Source of the DNA: an uncultured Porphyromonadaceae bacterium
Lineage (GTDB): Bacteria > Bacteroidota > Bacteroidia > Bacteroidales > Muribaculaceae
Length of the DNA: 64,000 nt
Direction of reading: 5' to 3'
Assembly (NCBI GenBank): GCA_902489275.1
Contig: CABTZK010000001.1
Coordinates: forward strand, 124,001-188,000
How positions within the stretch are numbered: the first letter of the stretch is position 1; each line of letters opens with the position of its first letter. The notes under the pieces are model-generated. The model was not told where the DNA came from, ran no database searches, and saw only the letters and a program-made list of their open reading frames with translations. The translations under genes and the position numbers were made by a program. Below, piece by piece: positions 51,901-59,751 of this stretch.

Positions 51901-51958
51901 CGGCTGCCAAAGCGACCATAGCGAAAAGCCCGAAGAGCGTTCTTCTTAAAGCTGTCAT
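48950..51958 (-). CDS. NagZ-like GH3 beta-N-acetylhexosaminidase fused to a serine beta-lactamase-like domain
   Basis: A 1002-residue exported two-enzyme protein. After a signal peptide (about 1-23), residues 40-370 are GH3 with the NagZ-specific loop KHFPGHG (214-220), His227 acid/base, and the nucleophile Asp300 in FTDALEMGG. Residues 380-580 look like the GH3 C-terminal alpha/beta sandwich. Residues 590-1000 are a class C beta-lactamase-like domain with SVSK (Ser647, Lys650), YSCMNF as the tyrosine motif and HTGFTG as the KTG equivalent. This architecture is known in Bacteroidetes. It probably acts on peptidoglycan fragments: the GH3 part removes N-acetylglucosamine and the second part may act on the peptide. 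Confidence 0.88.
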   Translation of the reverse strand: MTALRRTLFGLFAMVALAAVAARAPKQPHIFNKVNKKAMETWVSSTFRAMTPDERIAQLMVIAVNPRDNLARATVKKLVEDYKVGGLIYNENDIVTQAKLTNLAQSMAKVPLMITLDAEWGLSMRLEDAPVFSRNLLLGSIGDDKVFYDYGREVARQCRRIGVNVDFAPVLDVIDRAHTVIGTRSYGSNPEIVARHGIAFARGLEDGGVLSVAKHFPGHGSTTADSHKELPTVRKSLQELQLYDFAPFQRYVDAGLSGMLTAHLYVPAVDRNRVPSTMSKKYVTGLLKKKMRFQGLIFTDALEMGGAKAVSGSVCVNALLAGNDVLLMPVDVPREIAAIKKAIAGKVLSQKTIDERCKKILRYKYALGLSEKPHIDLANIVSDVNSDAATVLKRRMTASGITVVRNVNGLLPVKNLATKRIAVVTMGNANGTKSMFQRRCANYAQTTPLVYRDEQGAGVLADQLRQGAFNMILICIARENPSYIAAAKYVASHFKNVVVAMMSSPEKLDAFGTLLANTYVKASLVAYDNSPVSEDYLAQTIFGGNAATGILPVDVNGANGHSLKAGTGVCYKACRLGYTIPAEVGFSSALSAKIDSVCRYGVLQHAFPGCEVVVARHGKVVYNRAFGEIDSNSEIAVDENTLFGLASVSKATGTISAVMKAYDEGKFKLDDPVGDYIPGLKGTGKENLTFRELLYHETGMPPSINMWYMMMDPKTYKGSLITAAPTNVNSIKIMDNAYGNKTARLRTDILSPIKTDQFNWPIADGIWGCQATYDTIMSRIYRLPLGEKHYVYSCMNFCLLADAVQNMTGLPMNYYVNNNVFAPLGAYHTLYRPLSKFPESQIAYTEIDTYLRKQHIHGYVHDEVAAFSGGVQGNAGLFSNANDLAKLFQMWLNGGTYGGQRFLKTSTVETFTTQKSPNSHRGLGFDKPVVANPNASNTCAQAPPEVYGHTGFTGTCYWVDPKNDMIYIFLSNRVNPTRNNPNFWRVSARTNIQSIIYQSIIN

Positions 51959-51979
51959 TTTTTTGCTACCTAACTTTTT

Positions 51980-53494
51980 TTACTGCATCACCATGCGTGG
52001 TGCGTCATCGGCATCAACCATTTTGCCTTGAGCCGTGAGGTCCTTAATATATTGCAGAATGTGAACGCCATAGCGCGCATTGTCCTTGAACAAGACGTTT
52101 CCGTTCTTAAACGAGGTCAAGAAGTCGCCTCCGTTGGCCAAGAAGTCGATGGTGACGATGCAGTATTTCTGTTCAGGATTGATTTTCTTGCCGTTCAGCT
52201 TGGCCGATGTGATTTGTTTCTTGGCATTGTAGGTCGCTTTCAGTTGCTTGCTCACGGCATCGCCATCACGATAGGCCATCACATTGAGTGCATCGAGCAA
52301 GTCACGACCTGTGATTTCGATCACCATCAAGCGATTGTCGAAGGGGAATATTGACTGAATGAGCCCTTCCGAGATTTTGCCTTGGGGAATATCGGTGCGG
52401 ATTCCGCCCTTGTTCATGATGGCGCAATCCACCCTGCCCTTGTAGAGCTTGGGAATAATTCCCATCAAAGCGTCTGTCACAAAGTTCATGGCTGTCCAGC
52501 TGCTATTCCTCATCCGTTTTGCCGACATGCCCACTACATTGTTCTCCAGCGAGTCGACGCCACGCTTGAAAGGCGAGAGCCAAGCCTCAAGAGCAGGATA
52601 GGCCTTGGCAGCGTTGTCCCAGGTCTCGTCAACAGGGATGTGGCTGTACACCACTTTTCCTGTCTCAAGGTCGAGATCGTATTTCCCGACAATTTTACCC
52701 GACTTGCCATTTTGACCAATGGTCACCACCTTGCCATCGGCATTCTTGACCAAGGAGTATACCGACCCGGGCTTAATCACCGAATGCGAGTGCCCGCCAA
52801 TGATGAAGTCGATATAATGGCTGGTGGCAGCAATGATTGAGTCGTTGGGCTCGCTGGGCTCCATCGAGTCGTAGCCAATGTGAGAAATCATCACGGCATA
52901 GTCGACACCCATCACTTCTTTCAAGTATTTGGCTGTGGCATCGGCCACTTTCATGGAGCTGATATAACGAATACCCTTGCTGTTCACGTCAGAGACCATG
53001 CCACGCGGGTTCACGCTGATGCCGAAGAAGCCGATGCGCTTGTCGCCGTAGGTTTTGATTTCAAAGGGCTTAAAACCCTTAATCGGGGTGGCGCTCAAGT
53101 CGTAATTGGCGCTCAACTTCACCGGTTTCAATTTGTTATAAAATGTTGCCAGCGAGTCGACTCCATTGTCAAACTCATGGTTTCCCATAATCACCATGTC
53201 GTAAGCCAAGCTATCCATCAACGAGAACTCTACTAGACCGCCGTAAAGCGAGAAATAATTTGTGCCTTGCACGGCATCGCCCGCGTGCACAAGCAGGCAG
53301 TTCTTGTTGCTCCTGCGCTCGCTGTCGTAGATTGCGCGGCGGCGCAACACCCCGCCTTTTCCGTCGCGTGCAGGATCGATTTGACTATGAGTGTCGTTAA
53401 CGGCCAGAATGACCACATGCTCGGCCTGCATGGCTACAGGCACCAGGCATGCCGTTACCAGGCATGCCGCCATCAGTTGTTTAAAAGTATTCAT
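51980..53494 (-). CDS. Secreted 5'-nucleotidase / metallophosphatase (UshA-like)
   Basis: A 504-residue exported enzyme with a signal peptide (QLMAACLVTACLVPVAMQA). The N-terminal metallophosphoesterase domain has NDTH (33-36), GNHEFDNGVD and the GGHSH motif; the C-terminal 5'-nucleotidase domain starts around residue 325 (NFVTDALMGIIPKLY, NKGGIRTDI). It would dephosphorylate extracellular nucleotides for salvage. First gene of a three-gene minus-strand operon with the GH3 fusion (21 bases apart) and the TlpA-like protein. Confidence 0.9.
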   Translation of the reverse strand: MNTFKQLMAACLVTACLVPVAMQAEHVVILAVNDTHSQIDPARDGKGGVLRRRAIYDSERRSNKNCLLVHAGDAVQGTNYFSLYGGLVEFSLMDSLAYDMVIMGNHEFDNGVDSLATFYNKLKPVKLSANYDLSATPIKGFKPFEIKTYGDKRIGFFGISVNPRGMVSDVNSKGIRYISSMKVADATAKYLKEVMGVDYAVMISHIGYDSMEPSEPNDSIIAATSHYIDFIIGGHSHSVIKPGSVYSLVKNADGKVVTIGQNGKSGKIVGKYDLDLETGKVVYSHIPVDETWDNAAKAYPALEAWLSPFKRGVDSLENNVVGMSAKRMRNSSWTAMNFVTDALMGIIPKLYKGRVDCAIMNKGGIRTDIPQGKISEGLIQSIFPFDNRLMVIEITGRDLLDALNVMAYRDGDAVSKQLKATYNAKKQITSAKLNGKKINPEQKYCIVTIDFLANGGDFLTSFKNGNVLFKDNARYGVHILQYIKDLTAQGKMVDADDAPRMVMQ

Positions 53495-53533
53495 AAAATA
53501 TATCTATTATTATGTCATTATCTCTTTGGATTG

Positions 53534-53541
53534 CAAAAATA
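53534..53541 (-). promoter_or_regulatory. -7 box of the nucleotidase operon
   Basis: Minus strand TATTTTTG matches TAnnTTTG, 39 bases before the ATG at 53494. No clear -33 box. Confidence 0.4.
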
Positions 53542-53605
53542 CACAAAAAACGCTTAAATGCCCATCGGTTTTCATGATTTTTTATGAGACAGGCCTTAAA
53601 AGGCA

Positions 53606-53640
53606 AAAACTCCAACGCGCTGACGTTGGAGTTTTATTTT
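53606..53640. terminator. Orphan bidirectional terminator-like hairpin
   Basis: AAAACTCCAACG (53606-53617) pairs perfectly over 12 bp with CGTTGGAGTTTT (53624-53635) around loop CGCTGA. On the plus strand it leads into TTTTATTTT and on the minus strand into TTTTTGCC. No annotated gene runs into it from either side. Confidence 0.7.
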
Positions 53641-53950
53641 GTAAAGCCTTGCATTGCTTAACAGCAGGCAGACCTCAAGTTGGTTGTGTTCATCATGAAA
53701 AAGTTAGTAGACGTTTGAAGCTTTGTATTGCAGCGAAAATTGTTTTATTATATTTTGTCTTTGTGACTAAAAAAAATGATAGAAGTTTAAAAACGAAAAT
53801 CGCATTTTAATACTACTTAACGGTTTGTCACAGGTCATGTGGCCATAATGGGGAAACTGGAGAGGTGATGCGTGAAAAACAATCTTACTGCTTGAAAGAA
53901 AAAACATCCTTTTCTGCACTTCGAATGACGAGAAATCGAAGAATTTTATG

Positions 53951-53958
53951 TAAATTTG
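53951..53958 (+). promoter_or_regulatory. -7 box of the MgtC gene
   Basis: TAAATTTG matches TAnnTTTG, 63 bases before the ATG at 54022; -33 box unclear. Confidence 0.42.
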
Positions 53959-54021
53959 CGAGAGTATTTTAATGTTAGCGAAGTCCGTGCTTCAAATTCT
54001 TAGAGAGTTGACGAATAAACT

Positions 54022-54741
54022 ATGTTTTTGACCATTTATTATGACATAATGAGTCCCGAAGTGAACTTGTGGGGCGCAATCTTCAAGTTGTTGCTAAGCA
54101 TGATTTTGGGAGGTGCTGTCGGATTTGAGCGCCGCCGCAGGGGTCAATTTGCCGGTATGCGCACGTTTGCCCTCATTGCGATGGGTGCGACCCTGGCCAT
54201 GCTCATTAGCATCTACATCCCCCAAGCGTACATGGGCCTCAAGAATGGCGACCCTGGGCGCATTGCCGCACAAGTGGTGAGCGGCATTGGCTTTTTGGGC
54301 GCAGGCGCTATTATACAGATGAAAGGCAGCGTGCGGGGGCTCACTACAGCCGCTGGCATCTGGATGGTGGCCTGCATTGGCCTTGCCGTGGGCGCTGGCA
54401 TGTACTTAATCGCCGTCATAGCAACCCTGTTCATCATCTATGTGCTCGCTAATATCGACCGGTATGAGCATATCGCGAATTTTCAATGGGAATCCAAGGT
54501 GATATGCGTGAAGACGAATGGCATTGTGTATGACCTGAAGCCAGCCGCCGATGTGCTGAAGAAATTTGACATTAAGTCGCAGGGGGAATACCTGAAATGT
54601 GACTACGAGACCAACACAACCATCATCAATTTCATCGTTTTGACCAAAGATAGCGTCAAGACACCCCTACTGTTTAAAAAATTTCATGAGACCTTTGAGA
54701 ACATCCTATCCATCACGCTCACCAGCGAGCCGAAGTTTTAA
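54022..54741 (+). CDS. MgtC/SapB family membrane protein
   Basis: A 239-residue inner-membrane protein. Four to five hydrophobic segments (about 15-140) carry the MgtC signature GAVGFERRRRGQFAGMRTFALIAMGA and QVVSGIGFLGAGAI. The C-terminal part (about 150-239) is a soluble ACT-like domain. MgtC proteins adapt cells to low magnesium or acid by modulating ATP synthase or phosphate uptake in pathogens; in commensals the role is unclear. The KefB-like antiporter gene starts 54 bases after it, suggesting a shared ion-homeostasis unit. Confidence 0.9.
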   Translation: MFLTIYYDIMSPEVNLWGAIFKLLLSMILGGAVGFERRRRGQFAGMRTFALIAMGATLAMLISIYIPQAYMGLKNGDPGRIAAQVVSGIGFLGAGAIIQMKGSVRGLTTAAGIWMVACIGLAVGAGMYLIAVIATLFIIYVLANIDRYEHIANFQWESKVICVKTNGIVYDLKPAADVLKKFDIKSQGEYLKCDYETNTTIINFIVLTKDSVKTPLLFKKFHETFENILSITLTSEPKF

Positions 54742-54795
54742 GGATGCGCACTCGCAGCCACCAATTTCACCCCACAACACCTGAAATAAAAGAAT

Positions 54796-57036
54796 ATGAT
54801 TGAGTCCCAAATTGAAACCTTGATTAGTGATTTGGCCCTGATTCTGGCGCTGGGTGCCGTTTCCACCATTATCTTCAAAATACTGAAGCAGCCTGTGGTG
54901 CTGGGCTACATTGTGGCAGGCTTTATCGCGAGTCCTCATTTCGCGTTCTTCCCCACTGTGGCCAGCGAGAGCAATATTGAATTTTGGGCGCAAATTGGCA
55001 TTGTGGTCTTGCTCTTCTCGCTGGGCCTGGAGTTCAGTTTCAAGAAACTGCTCAACGTTGGCGGCTCGGCCATTGTGACCTCGCTCATCATTGTGCTGGG
55101 TATGATGGGGGTAGGGTTCGTGGTCGGAAAACTGCTTGGCTTCACGGCGACAAACGCTATTTTCTTGGGCGCGATGCTGTCAATGTCGTCAACCACAATC
55201 ATTATCAAGGCGTTGACTGACCTGAACATGAAGCAGCGGCGGTTTGTGCCGCTGGTGCTGGCGGTACTCATAGTCGAGGATCTCTTTGCCGTGGTGATGA
55301 TGGTGATTCTGTCGTCGATCGCCATCAACCAAAGCGTCGGGGGCGAGGAGATGCTCAAGAGCATCTTGAAACTGACGTTCTTCCTCGTGATGTGGTTCAC
55401 CGTGGGTGTGTTCATGATTCCAAGCCTGTTCAAGCGCTTTCGCCGTGTCATCAGCGACGAACTCATGTTGATTATATCCATGGGGCTGTGCTTCGGGATG
55501 GCGATTTTCTCGGTTAAATCGGGCTTCTCGATGGCCCTTGGCGCATTTGTGATGGGCTCGATCCTCGCCGGCACAATCGAAGCCGAGCGCATCGAGCGCA
55601 TTGTCACTCCCGTGAGAGACTTATTTGGAGCGGTGTTCTTTATCTCGGTGGGCATGATGGTCAATCCTCAAGTCATTGCCGAATACGCAGGCACTATCGC
55701 ACTGTTTTCCTTGGTCGTCGTCATGGGAATGATTCTGTTTGGCACCTTTGGCATGCTGGCAACAGGGCAACCCCTCAAAATTGCCATGGAGTCGGGCTTC
55801 TGTCTCACCCAGATTGGTGAGTTTTCCTTTATCATTGCCACAACAGGCATGGGGCTGGGCGTGCTGGAAAAAAGCATTTATCCCATTATTGTGGCCGTAT
55901 CGGTCATCACCACGTTTTTCACGCCATTTTTCATCAAGCAGGCAGAGCCGAGCTATAACTGGCTGGCTGGCAAGCTTTCCAAGAGATGGAACAGTTTGCT
56001 CGAAGGGTATAGCAAAAATGAAGCAGTGAGCGAAAACAGCGAGTCCAGGCAATTGTGGACAGCCATCGTGAAACGTTACTTGGTGCGCCTGCTGCTATAC
56101 TCCGTGATGATTTTAGCGCTCATCTACCTGATGAGGAACCATATCACGCCATTCATTCTCGATGTCATGCAAAATCATTACCCGTGGGGGCGCATCGTTG
56201 CAGCAGTAGTGTCACTTGCTCTCATCTCCCCTCTCTTGTTTGGGATTTCATCGCCAAACATCAAAAAGGAAGAGCGGGGGAAATTAGTAGAGATGAGCGG
56301 CAAGGTGAGCTACGTGCCACTCGTGCTGATGAGCATTTTGAGCATCGCCCTCACGATGGGCTTCACCATGGCTATCCTGTATGGCATTTATTCCAGCCTT
56401 GCAGCGGTCGTCACCGCATTGGTTTTAGGGCTGGTGCTCGTCATCCTATTCGCACCCGTCCTGAGAAAGAGAATGAACCTCATCGAAAATAGATTCATGC
56501 GAAATGTCAACGAGCGTGAAAACCGGCGGACGGGAAAGGACAATCCACTGGTGAGTGACCTGCATCTGGCCTACATGAAAGTGGGCTACAGCTGCCCGTT
56601 TGTGGGAAAGACACTGCGCGAAGCTGACTTGCGACGCTGCCACGGGGTGAGTGTCGTGAACATTTTGCGAAACAAAAACACGATGCTCCTCCGCGTGCCC
56701 AGCAGCGAGACCCGCATTTTCCCTGGCGACGTGATTGGCGTGATTGGTACTGATGAGCAAATCCAGGGACTGCTGCCCTTGGTCGAATCCAATGAAGTGC
56801 CTGCTACCGAGTTAGGCGAGACCAAGTTTATTCACTTTGCACTGGCCGAGACCTCCCCTATCATTGGCAAAAGCCTGGCCAACGCCCGGCTTAGAGAAGA
56901 ATACGGGAGCTTGCTGGTGTCGATCCAGCGAGGGGAAAATGAATTTATTGCCCCCACTCCCGAGGTGGTGTTCCAAACTGGCGACATCTTGTGGATTGTG
57001 GGAGACCCCAAGCAGTTAGAGTCCATCAAGCAATAA
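54796..57036 (+). CDS. KefB-like cation:proton antiporter with TrkA-C domains
   Basis: A 746-residue CPA2-type monovalent cation/proton antiporter. Residues about 5-390 hold some 12 hydrophobic segments with family stretches LFSLGLEFSFKKLL and MSSTTIIIKAL. Unusually, four more membrane segments lie between about 430 and 570 (LLYSVMILALIYLM, IVAAVVSLALISPLLFG and two more), before two TrkA-C (RCK-C) domains (about 590-660 and 675-745), which sense ligands. A Rossmann RCK-N domain is not visible. Substrate, probably K+ or Na+, is inferred from the family. Confidence 0.88.
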   Translation: MIESQIETLISDLALILALGAVSTIIFKILKQPVVLGYIVAGFIASPHFAFFPTVASESNIEFWAQIGIVVLLFSLGLEFSFKKLLNVGGSAIVTSLIIVLGMMGVGFVVGKLLGFTATNAIFLGAMLSMSSTTIIIKALTDLNMKQRRFVPLVLAVLIVEDLFAVVMMVILSSIAINQSVGGEEMLKSILKLTFFLVMWFTVGVFMIPSLFKRFRRVISDELMLIISMGLCFGMAIFSVKSGFSMALGAFVMGSILAGTIEAERIERIVTPVRDLFGAVFFISVGMMVNPQVIAEYAGTIALFSLVVVMGMILFGTFGMLATGQPLKIAMESGFCLTQIGEFSFIIATTGMGLGVLEKSIYPIIVAVSVITTFFTPFFIKQAEPSYNWLAGKLSKRWNSLLEGYSKNEAVSENSESRQLWTAIVKRYLVRLLLYSVMILALIYLMRNHITPFILDVMQNHYPWGRIVAAVVSLALISPLLFGISSPNIKKEERGKLVEMSGKVSYVPLVLMSILSIALTMGFTMAILYGIYSSLAAVVTALVLGLVLVILFAPVLRKRMNLIENRFMRNVNERENRRTGKDNPLVSDLHLAYMKVGYSCPFVGKTLREADLRRCHGVSVVNILRNKNTMLLRVPSSETRIFPGDVIGVIGTDEQIQGLLPLVESNEVPATELGETKFIHFALAETSPIIGKSLANARLREEYGSLLVSIQRGENEFIAPTPEVVFQTGDILWIVGDPKQLESIKQ

Positions 57037-57068
57037 TAGTAGACGCTTGACTTGCCCGCCCCGTTACC

Positions 57069-59012
57069 TTACTGCTGGTGACGGTCATCCACACCTGTCA
57101 TGATAGCAACGAGCTGGTCACAGGTCTTAACAGCGGCTTGAACGTCGCGTTTAAGGGTGTGCTGGTGATGAAGTCCCACAAAGTAAAGCGGCAAGCCAAT
57201 GGGGAAAATCAAGGCTACTGCAAGACCTAATTCCTTACTGTCGGTCAAGTGATAGGTGAGCAAGTGACGGATGATGGGAAAATCCATGCACTTATTGACC
57301 ACAAGCTGGTCACGAGAGTTAGACAAGTAGTCAACGGTGTCTTCCAACTCTCTTGAAAGGGCTTTTAGCCTCTCTTTATCGTAGCCATACATGAGATAGT
57401 TCCAGTAGTTTTGCCGCCCCTCATACTGGCGAAGGAACAAGAGGCATGACTGCTTCAAGGCAGCAAGGCGATTGAGCGCGGACGAACGCTCCACCTCGTT
57501 GATGACAACTTCCTTCATTTGGAGTTTGCGAGTTTGGTGCATACCTAACAGACGGCGGAAGAAGTTGCGATAGGCATCGGCATGAAACACGGCCGAGTCG
57601 TTCACCGCCTTATAGGTCAAGAAAACGCCCAATGGCAAGAGCACGGCCGAACTCAGCCAAATTCCTTGCCAGACGGGCCAATGCCCGTCGCGGGCCAATT
57701 TATAGCCCATGTTGTCTATAATGTAGTAGATAATAAACAAGATGACCGAAATCACAATGGGCGTTCCAAATCCGCCCTTGCGAATGATAGCGCCTAACGG
57801 AGCGCCAATGAAAAAGAAGATCAGGCAGGCCAACGAGAGCGTGAACTTCTTTTGCAACTCAATCTGATGCCGCCGCAGGTTCTTGAAATCATCGGCTTGC
57901 GTGTAGGCTCTAAATCCTGTCTCTTGCATGGCCGACGTTGCCGCATCCAAGGCATGGGAAACGATTGCACGCTTCTCGGCAGGGCCGATGGCTCTGAGCA
58001 GCGAGTCAATGTCTACCGTCTTCTTCACCGCCACTGGCTTGACTGGGGCGCGAGTGGCTCTCGTGTCATTGAATTTTATGCGCTGGGAAGGAGTGCCACA
58101 TGGAGGAGAGGCAATGATTTCGGTCCCTAACTGCTCACCAACGGAATCGAGCCTGGCACGAATCGAGTCGATAGAGTGCCGCAATTCTTTCATGTCCTTG
58201 CCGATGTACTGCGACTTCATGAGATTGTCGTCCATCTTGGTAAATGTCGCGTCGTAGGGAATCAGAATGTCCTTGTCATGATAGGTTTCACGGCGATACA
58301 TCTCGTTGCCGAAGTCTGAAGTTCCACCCCCGTTGCCCTGTGCCAAGTCCTCGTACCAGTTGCCATGGTAGAGTTTGAGCAGAATGTGCTTCTTGTCCTG
58401 GGTCATGCTGAGTTTTCCAGAATCGGCAGAAACGATGCGAGGATAACTGATCCCCGACGACACGTCGTAGATGATCATGTCGTAGAGCATATCGGTGTTT
58501 GAGTCCTTGTGCTTGACATAGATGTTGAAACCTGGAATTTGCGTGTTGACCGTCCCCTCTGTGATGTCAAGCGACATTGACTTCTGGCGTGCCGAGAACA
58601 GAAGTGTCCACATCTTGACTTGCGTCTTAGGAATCACATCATTTTGGAAGAAAAAGGCGCCGACTGCAATTGCAACAATGAGGATAAAGAGCGGACTCAT
58701 GACCCTCAAAAGCGAAATGCCAGAGGACTTGAGCGCCGTGAGCTCAACGTGCTCACCCAGGTTGCCGAACGTCATGAGCGAGGCCAGCAAGATGGCCAGA
58801 GGCAACGCCATGGGCACAAATGAGAGCGCGGCATAAAAAAAGAGCTCGGCCAGCATGTCGAGCGACAGCCCCTTTCCCACCAAGTCGTTGATATAGCGAA
58901 AGACGAATTGCATCATGAGAATAAAGAGGCATATCAAAAATGTCATGCACAGCTGCGGAATGAACGTCTGCAACATGAACGTGTATAACTTCTTTACTCT
59001 GGGCATATCCAT
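57069..59012 (-). CDS. LptF/LptG family permease with long C-terminal extension
   Basis: A 647-residue inner-membrane protein of the YjgP/YjgQ family, the transmembrane half of the LptB2FG ABC transporter that lifts lipopolysaccharide to the periplasmic bridge. N-terminal TM1-3, a beta-jellyroll periplasmic domain (about 130-340, including FNIYVKHKDSNTDMLYDMIIYDVSSG) and TM4-6 are seen. About 170 extra residues follow, with a helical charged stretch (ERLKALSRELEDTVDYL) and another hydrophobic segment (LGLAVALIFPIGLPLYFVG). Start is ATG 59012 (MDMPRVKK); the TTG at 59015 is less likely. It has its own perfect promoter. Confidence 0.88.
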   Translation of the reverse strand: MDMPRVKKLYTFMLQTFIPQLCMTFLICLFILMMQFVFRYINDLVGKGLSLDMLAELFFYAALSFVPMALPLAILLASLMTFGNLGEHVELTALKSSGISLLRVMSPLFILIVAIAVGAFFFQNDVIPKTQVKMWTLLFSARQKSMSLDITEGTVNTQIPGFNIYVKHKDSNTDMLYDMIIYDVSSGISYPRIVSADSGKLSMTQDKKHILLKLYHGNWYEDLAQGNGGGTSDFGNEMYRRETYHDKDILIPYDATFTKMDDNLMKSQYIGKDMKELRHSIDSIRARLDSVGEQLGTEIIASPPCGTPSQRIKFNDTRATRAPVKPVAVKKTVDIDSLLRAIGPAEKRAIVSHALDAATSAMQETGFRAYTQADDFKNLRRHQIELQKKFTLSLACLIFFFIGAPLGAIIRKGGFGTPIVISVILFIIYYIIDNMGYKLARDGHWPVWQGIWLSSAVLLPLGVFLTYKAVNDSAVFHADAYRNFFRRLLGMHQTRKLQMKEVVINEVERSSALNRLAALKQSCLLFLRQYEGRQNYWNYLMYGYDKERLKALSRELEDTVDYLSNSRDQLVVNKCMDFPIIRHLLTYHLTDSKELGLAVALIFPIGLPLYFVGLHHQHTLKRDVQAAVKTCDQLVAIMTGVDDRHQQ

Positions 59013-59034
59013 CAAGCACTTATCAATTGAGCTG

Positions 59035-59066
59035 CAAAATTAGCAATTTCACGTAAAATATCCAAA
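59035..59066 (-). promoter_or_regulatory. Promoter of the LptF/G gene
   Basis: Minus strand TTTG (59066-59063), 20-base spacer, TAATTTTG (59042-59035), exact match, 22 bases before the ATG. Confidence 0.75.
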
Positions 59067-59131
59067 AGTTAAAGTCGCCAGGACCACTCCTGAGCCATCC
59101 ATGATGACAACAGGATAAAGGAAAGGAGGAA

Positions 59132-59524
59132 TTAAGCGCAACCGAGTTTCCGCTGCAGGCGTGCCACGACTTGATTCCAAAACTTTGACATTTCATCGAC
59201 ATCATCGGGCGAATCGGCAAAATCGGTGACAAGAAGCGCCTTCCTTCCAGAGAACTCAGAAACTAAAATCCTCATCTCGAAAAAAGTGCGCTCTTTCCCA
59301 TCTTCCTTCCAGTGAAACCGCACGTAGGACTCGGTTTGGACTGACAATAGCGCGGCTTCCTGACGGGTGTCATCCCAAGCAAATGTAAATGCCTTGCCCA
59401 CCTGCGTGACCTCGTCGGCAAACCACAGTTCCAGTTGCCGCGGCATTGCAATGTATTGCCAGAGTAGTTGCGAGGAAACCCCCTGCATGTCAAATTCGAG
59501 AGAGAACTTTGTTTTCGTCATCAT
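59132..59524 (-). CDS. START-like domain protein
   Basis: A 130-residue cytosolic protein of the small START-like/SRPBCC group found in Bacteroidetes (KFSLEFDMQGVSSQLLWQYIA, LELWFADEV, VRFHWKEDG, then a long C-terminal helix EMSKFWNQVVARLQRKLG). The fold forms a hydrophobic cavity for a lipid-like ligand, which is unknown. It is upstream of the LptF/G gene on the same strand (about 120 bases), but that gene has its own promoter. Confidence 0.8.
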   Translation of the reverse strand: MMTKTKFSLEFDMQGVSSQLLWQYIAMPRQLELWFADEVTQVGKAFTFAWDDTRQEAALLSVQTESYVRFHWKEDGKERTFFEMRILVSEFSGRKALLVTDFADSPDDVDEMSKFWNQVVARLQRKLGCA

Positions 59525-59708
59525 AAATCATCTATCATCAATTTTCAATGTGCGAAATAAACACATTAAATTGTCACTTGCAATAGGTGGGAGAGGATAT
59601 TTTGACCGGAAATCATGAAAAACTGACGATTCACGCCTAAAAAAGCACATTTTCGGCAAATCGGGAAAAAAGAGCATGCAATAGTCCATGAATGTGGGCA
59701 TATTTTCT

Positions 59709-59716
59709 TAATTTTG
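59709..59716 (+). promoter_or_regulatory. -7 box of pta-ackA
   Basis: TAATTTTG matches TAnnTTTG, 35 bases before the pta ATG; no TTTG at -33. Confidence 0.45.
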
Positions 59717-59751
59717 CAAAGAATTTAAATACTCAATACCAAAACTCGAAC

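Larger units (their letters stand above)
53495..54021. other. 527-base AT-rich intergenic region
   Basis: No gene with codon bias is visible on either strand between the divergent nucleotidase and MgtC genes. It holds the nucleotidase -7 box (53534-53541), a strong isolated hairpin with T-runs (53606-53635) and the -7 box of the MgtC gene (53951-53958). The stretch 53640-53940 has no recognised element, but could encode a small RNA ending at the hairpin. Confidence 0.6.

Noticed and set aside
53391..53810. 139-codon plus-strand frame reaching into the gap before the MgtC gene
   Set aside because: Begins antisense to the nucleotidase, crosses a strong hairpin and lacks any conserved pattern.
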